Shown here piece by piece: positions 9,177 to 20,729 of a DNA stretch of 64,000 nt (within the stretch, counting starts at the first letter, position 1; every line of letters starts with the position of its first letter). Made by a program: the position numbers and the translations under genes. The DNA is from Monocercomonoides exilis. Its lineage: Eukaryota > Preaxostyla > Oxymonadida > Polymastigidae. Location of the stretch: NCBI GenBank assembly GCA_001643675.2, contig LSRY02000036.1:56001-120000 (forward strand), read 5' to 3'. The notes under the pieces are model-generated. The model saw only the letters and a program-made list of their open reading frames with translations. It did no database searches and was not told the DNA's origin.

Positions 9177-10324
9177 CACGTCATCTCAAACGAGCAAAAC
9201 GCAGAACAGACGTTTGCAATCTATGCAATCATTACTCATTTCTGATGAAACGACAAAAACAACTTATCATAAACCAAGAAGATTTGAACGAAAACGAGAA
9301 GTTTACACTCGAACTGCTTGAACATCACAGACAACTAGCAGATAATCAGCAGAAGCATTTCAAATATTTGAAAAGTTCTCTTGAACGGAATGAAGTGCTT
9401 ATTCTATTTGATTTTAAGGAAAACTGGCAATTACCAATAAGAAGAAATCAAATATCAAAAGATTTTTACGAAAAAGAAGAGGTGTCCCAATTTTGCGTGA
9501 TTGCCTTTGTGTCAGATGATCGAGGAGTGAGAAAAAAACACGTGTTCAACTTTTTCTCCTCCAACCTATCACACGATTATCGTTTTGCTATTGAATGTTT
9601 AAAGCAAGTGTTGGATGATGATATATTTTTAAATAAAAAGAGGTTTCACTTCATGTGTGATGCTGGTACGCATTTCAGAAATTCGCAACTACTTCATTTT
9701 CTATTATCTGATAACTCTTCATTCGCCAAAGGAAAAAAAACAACGTTGTCGTTTTTTTGTGAGAGACATGGAAAGAGCGAATGCGATGGAGAGTTTGGTT
9801 GCCTCACACACTACATCAACAACTATTTGGATGATAATACTGTGATTACAAACATCGAAGAGTTGATTAACTTTTTCAATCTTTCATGTGAAAAAGCAAA
9901 AAATATCCGAATAAACTCATTAGACAAAAGCAGCGAAATATTTCGATATTTTTTAAAGTGTGATTTTTTCTGTCTTTTATATTTCATTTTGTTTTTCTTT
10001 ATCTTTTTCGGAATTGTTTTTCATTTAATAATTTTTTGGTATAATGCGTCAAGCAGAATTTTATGGAGAAAGATGGAAGTGAATTCAATGAAAACATATT
10101 TATTTTACGAGAAGCGGGGAAAGGAAGTGTTTCGTTCGGTTGCATCACCCCCAAACTCGATTGGTCAATTCAAAGCAACATTCAAGGAGGCAAGAGCTCG
10201 AGATGAACGTCCAAAAAAGTGTTTTCAAAAAAAGAATTTCCTTTCAAAATCAAATGAAATTGGAAATTTCACATTTAAATTATTTAACGAAAGGAAAAAA
10301 TTAACAAGTTTTCAATTTGAATGA
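9173..10324 (+). CDS. DDE transposase of the USP-bearing element
   Basis: It begins MTRHLKRAKRRTDVCNLC, a basic stretch with a CxxC pair, then a helical region (LLEHHRQLADNQQKH) and an RNase-H-like core. Candidate catalytic residues are Asp80 in LFDFKENWQ, Asp163 in FMCDAGTHFRNSQ and Glu197 in FFCERHGKSECDGEFG. DFKEN, the D-G-x-HF motif and E-x-HGKS-x-xDG match what I recall of a DDE transposase class in fungi and protists; I cannot name the superfamily with certainty. Around 9958-10050 the sequence turns T-rich and Phe/Leu-rich and is probably an intron (GTGTGA...GTCAAG). The C-terminal frame is therefore uncertain: another frame after the acceptor also looks coding and ends at TGA near 10201. 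The ATG overlaps the preceding TGA. Confidence 0.65.
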   Translation: MTRHLKRAKRRTDVCNLCNHYSFLMKRQKQLIINQEDLNENEKFTLELLEHHRQLADNQQKHFKYLKSSLERNEVLILFDFKENWQLPIRRNQISKDFYEKEEVSQFCVIAFVSDDRGVRKKHVFNFFSSNLSHDYRFAIECLKQVLDDDIFLNKKRFHFMCDAGTHFRNSQLLHFLLSDNSSFAKGKKTTLSFFCERHGKSECDGEFGCLTHYINNYLDDNTVITNIEELINFFNLSCEKAKNIRINSLDKSSEIFRYFLKCDFFCLLYFILFFFIFFGIVFHLIIFWYNASSRILWRKMEVNSMKTYLFYEKRGKEVFRSVASPPNSIGQFKATFKEARARDERPKKCFQKKNFLSKSNEIGNFTFKLFNERKKLTSFQFE

Positions 10325-10426
10325 TTTTTGAATATTTTTCTGGTTGTGTTTGTTTGTCGGAGTTGCAAACATTAATTTTTAAAAGCTTTTGAATATGTCT
10401 GTTGCTCAAGCTCCATATGATGTGGA

Positions 10427-10590
10427 CTAATTCACATGTTTTGGAGTACCCAGATTTTTGACTTTATTGTCAAAATGAAGGGCAAGGTCGATTCCGTCCT
10501 GAAACTGCATTGTGACCGGACCAATGCAGTTTCTTGAAGGCTTTGGGTCCAGAATCGGCCTCCCAGGGCAGACAATCAAAATGCTTTTAA
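10427..10590 (-). pseudogene. Orphan exon-like fragment, weakly galectin-like
   Basis: A GC-richer island in AT-rich surroundings. The minus frame reads CPGRPILDPKPSRNC and QDGIDLALHFDNKVKN. The IDLALHF segment resembles the DIALHFNPRF strand of galectin-type beta-galactoside-binding domains, but the carbohydrate-contact Asn/Arg are not preserved and no flanking exons were found. Identification is weak. Confidence 0.22.
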
Positions 10591-10599
10591 AAATTAAGT

Positions 10600-12902
10600 T
10601 TTCCAACTTATTTATTGTTATTTTAATAATTTTATTTTTGATAAATGCATATGTCGGCATACGTTTAATATTTTATTCAAATATTTTGATACTTTTTCAC
10701 TTTTTTCAACAGCAAAAATATGATATAAAAAACAATAATTCGCTCTGTTTCATCTGTTTGATTTAAAAAACTGAAGAAAGAAAATGAGATTTCAGATTTT
10801 AAATGTCTGAACTTTTCTCTATCATATTTCAAAAAATTTGTGAATTTTCATTAAGAACTGTTTCTTGACATACATTTGATGTTTATTTTATTTTTTAATC
10901 CAAAACATTCAATATTATTTGTTTTATAAAATTCATATCATTAAATCAAATTCATATTTCGAAAATCGTTGTTCTCATTTTCAAGAAAGCGTTTGCTGAA
11001 TTGTATCAAATTTTGAAAAATGTCTGTAAATACGATATTGAAAGAAAACCAAATTTTGATTTTCTTAATACAATCGAAATAAACGAATATTAACAAATGT
11101 TATATTTATTTTGTCAAATTCATCTATTCATAAGCTTTTAACCTTATTGCTCATGAATGGTTAGTATTATTAACTCTCTTTCGATATGACAGCTCATTCA
11201 ATCTAATTCTGCTTCATTTTTTTAATGATCCTGTAGTCTCAATCAATCAACCTTTTAACAATAAAGAGAAAGAAAATGAATTTTAAATTCAAACGTATTG
11301 AGATATGTTCAAGCTGAGAATGACTGTTTGAAGAAACGAAAGTTTGTTGATTTTCTTCATTTCTTATTCTGTTGAAATGAACATATGATCCAGAAGCAAA
11401 ACTGTTGAGAACGAATTTTTGTTATTGCAGATATGAATCATTCAACTTTTGAACGAATTATAATTTTCCATAAAAATTTTCTCAGTCCTTTAAATACTCC
11501 TTTATTCGTTTTTTGGATAAAAAAAGCAAAACGTATTCACTTTTTAAATCGCACAGGTTCAAGATTTCTCATCATAAGATTCTCTTAACAATTGGATCAT
11601 TTCTGTAATAAAATGATAAAATGAACGTTCCAGATTAAAAGCGCTGTTCTCAAATCATTCATCATCCGTGTAAGCGTATAACTTGAATGGTTTTTTGTTA
11701 TTATATGACCTAAAAAGTTCAAATTATCTTCTTTTAAAAAGATCAATTCAAACTTATTGTTTTAGATGACTCTCACCAAAATATATGTTATGTGAGTCAT
11801 TAATGATAAAGTTCACTTTAATGTATTTCATCTTTCAAGAATGTATTATATATTAATCAGCTTGCAACGAAAAAGTGTTTATCTCATTTCACAATAAATT
11901 GTCAATAACTGTAATTTGATGAAACCAAATAATGATGAAATAAGAGAAAAAATATTAAAAAGATTGATTTTGCTTCAAATCATTAAGTCATATTTTCAAT
12001 CCTTTGCAATATGATGATTGCTGATAATGTTTAAATTATACACAGTTAAAATAGATGAAATATTTATTAATTATTTATTGAAAAAATATCAACTTTTTCA
12101 ACATTTTTTGAACAGTGTCATTGTTTATTTATCGAAAATGCTAAGAATGACATTTATGAAAAACACAGACTTTTATTGCTTATATCAAGCGAGTTCTCAT
12201 TTAATGAAAATTGGATTTTATCTAATTTTTGAATAAACGCTTTTTATTATGGTTCATTTTAACATTTTCATTTTTGTTGCAAAAATCTGTTGAAAAAAGA
12301 AATAAAACATTGACAAATTAGTTGAAATAAGTCAATACTCAAATTATTTTCACAAATAATAATAGTTTTTATTTGTTAAAGAAACACCCCGAAAAAAGTT
12401 ATGATTTCAAAAATAATGTGCCACCTAAAATTCCAAAAGTATTAACATATATAAGATACGTTTGGAGGATAATAATTAGAATTTCTTCTTTTGCAGTTAT
12501 TGAGAAATCGATTTTGTCCGGAATTTTTTGCTATGTCCGGTTCATTTCTGCACTATCTTTGAGTAGTTTTCTGACAAGGCAACAATTATAAATTGCTAAA
12601 AAAAAAATTTCGCTTATTCGCTGAACCCTTGTTTAACTCAACTATCAACCAAAAAAACAACTTTTGAAGTTGTCACCAGTCAATCAATTTAAATTATTAT
12701 AGTCACTCGGTGATCTGATAATCAACTGTTGAGATTATAAAGAGATTTAATCGCATTGGCAGCTTTATGAGGTTTATTATTAACAGCACACATTTTTATA
12801 TATGTTAAAAATTTATGATTGAAATACAATTACTTTTGTTTAACTTTTCATTTTGATGTTTTGATAAATTTTAAAATTTTAATTGATTTTGCAACATATC
12901 AG
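10600..12902. other. Long AT-rich intergenic region; possible upstream FAM227 exons near 12373-12590
   Basis: Mostly simple AT-rich DNA without convincing genes. At 12373-12440 the plus frame (KKHPEKSYDFKNNVPPKIP, then VLTYIRY) looks coding and is followed by GTTTGG...TTTGCAG, so it may be an early exon of the FAM227 gene, but I could not join it in frame to 12903. The open frame at 12018-12236 is AT-biased and unrecognised. Confidence 0.35.
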
Positions 12903-14090
12903 CAAATTGTTGTCGCAAAAATCAACCCCATCTGCATTCAGTGCTATTCATCAAAATGCTTTTTCAGCTGCTATTGAGGTATCTCTTTTCTCGTTTTTTC
13001 AACATTTAATTCATTTTTTCAGGAAGCACAAGCAGAAGGTTTTGCACAAACGACCACAGTGGCCCTTCCAGAACCTATGAATAATCTTATATTTCAACTT
13101 CTCGATCATCTTTGCGATTTTTATCCACAGGAATATTTGGTTTTTTTTAAAACAAAAGAAGGACTTGAAATTGTCCAAGACACTTTTTGGTTTATTTTTC
13201 TTTTCAAATACGGGGTGTGCATGCAATTATATTTGCAGTAATATTGTTCTTTTTCTGATTTTTTTTTTAAACTTATTTTATCACAAACAGGAATCAGTCA
13301 TAAAAAAGAAAGAGAAGAGTCCACACAACCCACTTGATGTATTTTTATATGAATTAAAAAGACAACAGAAAAAGGAGCAAGAAGCAGATATTGAGAAAGA
13401 AAAAGAAACAGCTGAGCAGCCGAGGAGTATGTCAGGGGTACTGCCTTCACTTCACGACTCAGTTCAGAACACTCCATCGCTAACCCCTCCATCATCCACA
13501 ACTCCCACTTCGCTTTTTGCACAATGCTCTGCACTTCCACAGTCGACTTCCACTCAATTCTCTTCGACCACATCCAACCAGCTTAGCAGCATGTCTGCCG
13601 CACCAAGTGCTAATTCATCAACTGCCTCTTCATCTTCCTCTTCATCTTCCTCTTACTCTTCCTCTTCCTCTTCCTCTTCCTCTTCATCTTCCTCTTACTC
13701 TTCCTCTTACTCTTCCTCTTACTCTTCCTCTTCCTCTTCCTCTTCCTCTTCCTCTTCCTCTTCCTCTTCCTCTTCCTCTTCCTCTTCTTCCACCTCAACT
13801 TCCACATCCACATTCACATCCACTTCTTCATTGTCTCCGCCCGCTGTCCGCGACGACCGCGGGTTCTGGCTGATGGAGCGGGTGCGCGGGCGCGAGCGGC
13901 GGTTGCAGGAGAAGGCCGAGCGGGAGAAGAAGAGAGAGGCAGAGCTGGTGCAGGCAAGACTGATGGTCGGGGGAAGGTGGATAACGCTGCACAACCACGA
14001 CCCGCAGCCGCTGCCGGAGAGGGAACTGCCGTATTCGCTGAAGGGATACGGGAGGAGGATGGGGTATGTGTGTGTGTTGGGGAGAGGGGG

Positions 14091-14185
<95 letters not shown>

Positions 14186-15986
14186 GAGAGTCAGTGATTT
14201 GATGATAACGTTTAATGTTGCTTGGATTAAAAATATTTATTATTTATGTATTTATGTATTTGTTCAGATTTAATTTTTTCCTTTTTAATTTAACACATTG
14301 TTTTCTCACGAATTGTTTGCTATTAACCTTCATTTTTTAAATGAAAATGTTAATTTCTTTCTTTCTTTCTCTCTTTTATATTTATTTATTTATTTCTTTT
14401 TACTTTTCGTTTATTCAATTTTTCCGTTTTCTCTTTCTTTTCCTGTTATTTATCAACATTTTTCTGTGCTTTTTTTTCCGAAGAAGTCGCTCGCCTTCTC
14501 AATCGAATTCTCCACCAAAAGAAAGAGGAAGAAGCTATAAAAGCCAAAAAGAGAGAGAAAATGAAGAAAAATTTGAGTTGAGTGGGGGAAGAAGAGAAAG
14601 AAGAAGAGAGAGAAAAGGAAAAGGAAGAGAAAGAGGAAGAGGGAGAGAAAGAGGAAGATATTCTGATGAACAAGAAGAATTGGGAGCGATTCACGAAAGA
14701 GAAGAAGAAGAAGAAGAAGACAACGAAGACGAATTTGAAGATGAAGATGAAGAAGAATATGAAGAAGATTATAAAGAAGAAAAAGATTATCTGGAAAGGG
14801 TTAACAGACGAGAAGGAGGAGAAAGAGGAAGAAAAGAAGAAGAAATAAAAGAACAACATAAAGAGCAAGACGCCACACAAACCGAACAATCTTCACAATC
14901 CCTCTCACTTCCTCAAAAAGGCGAATTCGACGACGAAGAAGACGACGAATTCGACATCGACTTCGAAAAGCGCACCGAAGACGAGAAGCGGCGCTTCCTC
15001 CTGTTGGACGTGGGTGCCTTGCCTTCTTCCAACAAGAAATCGACTCGCTGCCTCTTCGACCGCATCGCTTTGCAGTTTGTCTCTGTCTTTCTGGATGTGA
15101 GCGACGCCTACAGAGAAGGTTTTGTGGAGCAGTTTGTGGAGATCCTGACAGTCGTCGTGGTCAACTGCTTCTCCAACTGCTTTCCTGAAAAGAGTTTTGA
15201 TTCTTGTTTCAATCAGTCTGTGTATTCTGCTCTGACTCAGATGTTCCGAGGCTTCAAGCCCACGTGGCAAGGGCCGTTTGTCGTGGTGAATGTGAACCCG
15301 CAGCTGAAGCAGTATGCAGCAGCTGTCGGCAGGAAGGAGGGGAAGATGAGCGGAGGAGGAATTGGAAGTTATGGAGGAGGAGGAAGAGAAAGAGGAGGGA
15401 GTAACTTAAAGGGAGGAGCAGGCTTTGCAGTGTTGATGAGGGGAGGAAGCAAAGCGAAGGAAAGGAAAGACAATGTGAATGTGGGGAAATTCACTGGGAA
15501 GTTGAATGACAAAGGAAAAACCACAGAAAAAGATAAAAATCCGCAGCAATCTTTGACGAATAAGTTATCAGACACAAGCTTAATTGCTTCTGCTTCTTCT
15601 GCTTCTTCTTCTCTTTCCTCGTTAGAATCAGCACAACACACAGAAAACGAGGCAGTTCAATCAACTTTGGCTACAACACCAAAGGAAAGAACGATTGGAG
15701 CACTTCAATTAAACAGCAGTATCAATAGCAACAGTAATATTAGTATTGGAGAAGAAAACACATCATCTTCCTCTTCTTTTTCCTCCTCTTCTTCTCTCCC
15801 AGACACTTCAACCACCCCACAATCTGTCGAAATCGAAGCTGATCGACTGTTTGCTGACCGAATAGCGCGCGAAGAGGAGGAAGAAGAAGCGATACGCGAG
15901 ATGAGGGAGATGGATGAGTATGTGGCGGGGCTTATTGATCACATCGACTGCGCTGTGGATAAGCTGGATGAGGCGGTGAGGGAGAA

Positions 15987-16031
<45 letters not shown>

Positions 16032-16617
16032 AAAAGAGAAGAGAACGAGGATGCGTGTGATGAGCGGGGAATTGGGGGCAGATTTGGCAAGCAGCCGGGC
16101 GGGGAGCAGAGGAAGCAGAGGAAGCAGAGGAGGAGGAGGAATAGGAGGAGGAATAGGAAGCAGAGGAGGAGGAATTGGAAGTAGAGGAGGAAGTGGAGGG
16201 GGAATGAGTTACAATGGAGACGACGATTATTCGCGTTCAGCAGCGCAGACGGGCAGAGTCACACGGAGAAACAGCGGGATCTTTCCAGTCAATCAGATGG
16301 GGACTGGGTTTATTGGAGCTTCTTCTTCAAATTCTTCTTCTTCCTCCTCTTTGGCAACGACGAATACTTCTGGCACTGCTGGAGGAGGGTATAGGAGAGA
16401 GAAAGAGAGAGAAAGAGAAAGAGAGAAAGAGAAAGATGAGAACATTTTGCTTGAAGATAACAACAGAGCGAATAAAAAGAGAGCAAAGTTCAGTTTTGCG
16501 CCTTCGCAGAAGACAAACAGCAGAAGCGTGAAACTTCCTCCGATTCACAACACTTCCACTTCATCATCATCATCATCATCTTCTTCTTCTTCTTCTTCCA
16601 TTTCACCCCAATCTCTT

Positions 16618-16652
<35 letters not shown>

Positions 16653-17975
16653 TTCTGATTCCTCTTCCTCTTCCTCCTTCTATTCCGACGTTTCCCTCAT
16701 CAGCAACCCGTCCAATGCTTCCAACTCTTCCGTTCCGTTCTCCAACTTAGCCAATCTGGCTGTGTGTGATGTGTGTGGGAAGAAGATGACACAGCATGCG
16801 CATTTCAGCATCAACACGATGTCGCCTGTGGTTGCACGCTATTTCGAGCTGAAGAAGATTGCTCATCCGCCGACGACGGTGAAGTTCGTGGCGTTCTCAC
16901 AGAACGTGTTCGTGTGCTCCTGCGGGTGTGTGTTGGGAGATGAAGATAAAAAGACTATTTGTTGATGTTAATGTTTTTTGCTTTTTTCTTTTCTTTTCTT
17001 TTCTTTTCTTTTCTTTTCTTTCTTTCTTTCTTTCTTTTTTTCTTTTTTTCTTTTTTTCTTTTTTTTGCTTATTTTATTCATATTTTTGTATGTTCAACTG
17101 TAAACATTCTCTCTATTTTTAATATGATTTCACTTTTCACAAAAATGCCTCTTCTTCCTCCTCCTCCTGTTTTATCTCATTTGATGAATAAATCTTATCT
17201 TTTTCTTTTTTTCTTTTTTACTTTTTTATTTTTTCTTTTCTTTTTTCTTTCTTTTTCTTTTTATAGCCACAGCCAAACAGCAGAAGCGAAGACGCTGCGA
17301 GGAATGGCTGACGATGTTCTGTCGAATGTCGATGCAATTCTGGAAGAGCACGACAAGAGACTCAGCAAATACAGAGTATGTATTAAGAATTTTTTATTAT
17401 TGATGCTTTAATAAAAATAAAATAAATAAATAAATATTTTTTTTTTGTTTTATTTATTTATCTTTTATTTATTTTTCTTCTTCTTTCATTTTAATCTCTC
17501 CTATCTCATCACCCTTCTCTTTCTCTTTCTATCTCTCACTCTTTCTACATCCCAACAGCACCACAACCCATCCTCTTCTTCTCCTCTTTCCTCTCCCCAG
17601 CACTCTTCAGCTTACTCTCCCTTCCGCCCTTCTCCCCGCGCCAACACAAACACACAGTTTTCACCCAATTCCACTTTTCAGAGCCAACGGCACCCCAAAC
17701 AAAGGCGAAACAAGCCAGGGCGGCTGGAGACTGAAGGGGTGATTGACGAGCTTATCAGGTTCCGGCTGAAGAGCGGTGGGGCCAACGGGGCAGGCGGAGG
17801 AAGTGGGGTGAATAGAACGAATGGGATGGGAGGAGCAGACGGGGCGAGGATGCAGATTCCGCACAGGCGGATGATGGCAGACGGGCTGCGGCAGGCGCAG
17901 ATGATGCGGAAGGACCGGATGGAGGAGCTGGGGATGACACCGTCGCAGATGATGGCGATGCGGAAGAGGAGATGA
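12903..17975 (+). CDS. FAM227 family protein (FWWh domain), multi-exon
   Basis: Six exons join in phase: 12903-12978, 13023-13214, 13291-14063, 14484-16925, 17267-17375 and 17559-17975 (TGA). Donors include GTATCT, GTGTGC, GTATGT and GTGTGT; acceptors are CAG, AAG or TAG. The first exon starts inside a codon after ATCAG, so the true start is upstream and unresolved. DTFWFIFLFKY is the FWW motif. After a large low-complexity insert the text LFDRIALQFVSVFLDVSDAY, then FVEILTVVVVNCFSNCFPE and MFRGFKPTW aligns with the region following FWW in human FAM227B. Further on, HFSINTMSPVVARYFEL matches the SPLVxxYL motif near the family C-terminus, preceded by CDVCGKKM. Ser, Glu and Gly tracts make it far longer than the roughly 500-residue animal proteins. 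The molecular function of the family is unknown; a flagellar role is only a guess. Confidence 0.75.
13621..13791. repeat. TCTTCC-type repeat inside FAM227 exon 3 (Ser tract)
   Basis: Hexamer TCTTCC and variants encode a run of Ser/Tyr. The other two frames and the minus strand are also open because of the repeat; those are not genes. Confidence 0.9.
14093..14190. repeat. (AAAG)n then (AG)n microsatellite in intron 3 of the FAM227 gene
   Basis: About 75 bp of AAAG units then about 23 bp of AG units, directly downstream of the GTATGT donor at 14064. Confidence 0.9.
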
Positions 17976-18703
17976 ATATGTGTGTGTGTGTGTGTGTGAA
18001 AGAGAAAAAAAGAAAGAAAGAAAGAGCACATTATGATGGATAAATAAAGATGAGTTTGCGTAACTGGAAAGTGATAACATGCTTTGACGCATTAACAAGT
18101 GGGCGGTTCATTTGGATAGGACCATTTAAACAACAATTTTACAATTATTCCACTTCAAATTGTTTTTAATTGCATTTTTGTTTTTTTTTTCTTTGAAAGG
18201 TTGATTTTTCATTTTGTAAAGGAAAATAAAACTGTTTTATTGAGAATTCATTTTTCAGTCTCTTCAGTTTTTGTGTGAGTTTTGTTTGGTTAAAATAAGG
18301 TTTGTAATTTATCATCGTTAATGTTCTTTATTGATTCCAAACATAAAAATTTCAATAATTGAAAAAGAGAATATGTATCTTTTAAAATTTCAGCTTCAAG
18401 GCTCTCAAAATGCTTATCATATATTATTAAAATACAACTTTTCCAATTGGTCCAATATAGCTTCACATTGTCATTTCTTTCTCAAATGTGTTCCTGTTCA
18501 GAGAATCTTCATCAATGGCTCATTGTATTTGTTGGTGATTGTTTAGTTAATATAATAATTCTTGCCAATCAATCTGCTTCTCAACTGTCCCTCTGCAACG
18601 ATCCAGCAAAACCAGCTGGAAAGACATGAAAAAGTTTAAAAAAACTTCGTTTTTCTGTTTCATTTTTCTTTCATTCCTTTTTATTTTTCTTTCATTCCTT
18701 TTT
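17976..18703. other. Intergenic between convergent FAM227 and CDT1-like genes
   Basis: A short TG repeat sits just after the FAM227 stop. AATAAA-like motifs occur around 18040 and 18225. The rest is AT-rich; small open frames at 18331-18629 are unrecognised. Confidence 0.4.
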
Positions 18704-20729
18704 TCAGCGCAGAAGATTACAATAGCCAAAATCTTGAGACAGAATCAGTTCTCCGTTGTAGCACCTCAGCGAAAACGGCTTCTCTTTTCCAATCGCTCGA
18801 ACATATTCAGCAATTGCAGCTGAGTAAATCATCAAGCATTGGACCATTTAAAAAATACACATATAAAAGAAAACAAAAGAATATTAAAGAAATGAAAAAA
18901 AAAAAAAAATAAACAAAATTAATATGTTAATAATCATTCCCACAAGAAAATAATTTTGTGAATTTCAATATTAAACACCGCATCCCAAATGTCCCTCTCA
19001 CATTAAAAAAATTCATTAAAATACCTGTGCTAATCGCGTTCTGCATGAACTTGTTGATTCTTCCGCTCACCTCGCTCACCTTCCCCACCATCCGCTGCTC
19101 TATCAGAAAGAGTCGCACCTTCTCCTTCTCCTCCTTCTCCTTCTGCTGCCTCTCTTTCGCCTGCCGCTGCCGCTCCTTCTGCGCCTCGTCGCTCTGCCGC
19201 CCAATTTGCTCCATCAGCCCTTTCAGCGGGATGCTCAGCCCGTCCAAAATCGGATCGCCGCCTGACACACACAGACACAACGACGACTGCAGCTGCCCTT
19301 TCGCCTCTGTTTTGGCATCTGTCTCAGCATCGCCTGCTGCTTGGCCCAAAGACAGTTCTCCCAATGCGCCACGCTTCGATGGAGTGATTAACAGAGAAGT
19401 GTCGAAGGCAGAGGAAAGAGAAGGCTTTCCGTATGCTGATGGCAGCTTCTCTCCCAATTGCATCTTTTCTTTTTTGTTCTCTGAATTCGCTGTGACCGAT
19501 TTGTTTGTGCGGAACGGAGAAAAAGGCTCGCTTTCATTTTCAGCCCATTCGAGGCTGTCATTCTGGAAGTGCCGCCCAGGAGTTAGCCGACTCGGCAAAG
19601 GAGTGCTCAAGTTCTGTGAAAGGAAGTTTGCAAAGATCGAAGCAGGCGATGGAAGAGCAGCTGGAGATTGTATCGAAATCGGGCTGCGAAGCGAAGAAGG
19701 CCTTCTCAGAGGAGATAGAATCGCACCAACAGTCGAAGGCTTGCTGTTTGCAGGCGAAAGAAATTGAACTGAAGATAAATTTTGTTCTTGAGTCTCCAAT
19801 GTGTCTTTCCTGTTCGTTTCACTCTGTTTGCTAGATGGTATTTCTGGGCAGTAAATATCGTTTTTGATGGAATCTGAATACTTCTTCAGAACAGCATTTG
19901 ACAAGCGCGATGATTGCTTTTCATTCAACGCAAGACCGCCCATTTGCGTTTCCTTGAATTTCTTATTTGGCAAACAGATGATTCATTTGATTCACAAAAA
20001 GCAACAAGAATAGAACAAAATGAAATTTTGATTGCAAAAAACCAGTTGCAGAAACAAACAATAATGAGATTCATACCTCAAAGTCCCGCAACAGTATTTC
20101 CTGCAAAGCGCTGTGAAATCGAGTTTTCAGCTCATTTTGATCTGAATCCAATCCTGTTTGTATCCACATCATCTTCACTTTGCTTTCTGGCACTTTCTGC
20201 TTCCGAAAGCCAAATTCAACAAAAAAATCGCTTCCAGCCATTTCGCTGCTCCTGGCCAACAAATTAACCAGACAAAAAAAAAAGCAAATTCTTGAACATG
20301 TCAAAAACAAAATGGCAAACTGTCCGTCAAGTTTCTTTGTTGAAATTGCACCTGGCAAGATTGTTTTGAACTTTTCGATGATCTCTGGGGTAAGAGAGCT
20401 GCAGAGTTTAATGTTTAATTGTTTTCATGTCAAAATGAAGAAAAAAAGAAAAAATTCGCCAAACTGCTTGCAGCTCGCTTCAACGGGCTTTTTCAGCTCT
20501 GAAAACTTCACATGCGGGGCAAACACATTGTGTGATATCCTCCATTGCAGCTGATATTGCAACACAGATCCAAACAGTATTTCCAATGTTTTGAAACTGA
20601 AGCACAGACACAGCGCAATTGAAACAAATAAAAGCTTCTATTTTAAATAAGCGCATTCTAATACCTTTTAGGAAATGGTATGACTGGGCCATCTGTTGTT
20701 TCTTTTCCTTCAGACTTCGAAGAATCCAT
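18704..20729 (-). CDS. CDT1-like DNA replication licensing factor, six exons
   Basis: Exons (minus): 20729-20665, 20596-20465, 20398-20309, 20251-20077, 19961-19025 and 18819-18704. All junctions keep phase, donors are GTATTA, GTTTGG, GTTTTT, GTATGA and GTATTT, and the total is 504 codons. The N-terminus MDSSKSEGKETTDGPVIPFP leads into FKTLEILFGSVLQYQLQW, VKFSELKKPVEAS, LTPEIIEKFKTILPGA and, at the end of the domain, ELKTRFHSALQEILLRDFE. This follows the CDT1 geminin/MCM-binding winged helix (LPYxYxxLxxxF, TFAKVKxxV, QIKTxYP). The middle is Ser/Pro-rich with cyclin-kinase-like SP sites. The last part (EKVRLFLIEQRMVGKVSEV, then AAIAEYVRAIGKEKPF) fits the C-terminal winged helix that contacts MCM2-7. 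CDT1 loads the MCM helicase in G1 with ORC and CDC6. The assignment rests on motif order, without alignment. Confidence 0.6.

Larger units (their letters stand above)
6134..10324 (+). mobile_element. USP-encoding DDE transposon (gene cluster, boundaries not resolved)
   Basis: Three co-directional coding units are packed tightly: the spliced N-terminal unit, USP plus Ser-rich extension, and DDE core. They are separated by 34 bp, in-frame continuity and an ATGA overlap. Together they read like the standard order of a transposase split by an inserted protease module. I searched 5223-6133 and 10325-10900 by eye and found no clear terminal inverted repeats, so the outer limits are those of the coding region only. 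Confidence 0.6.
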
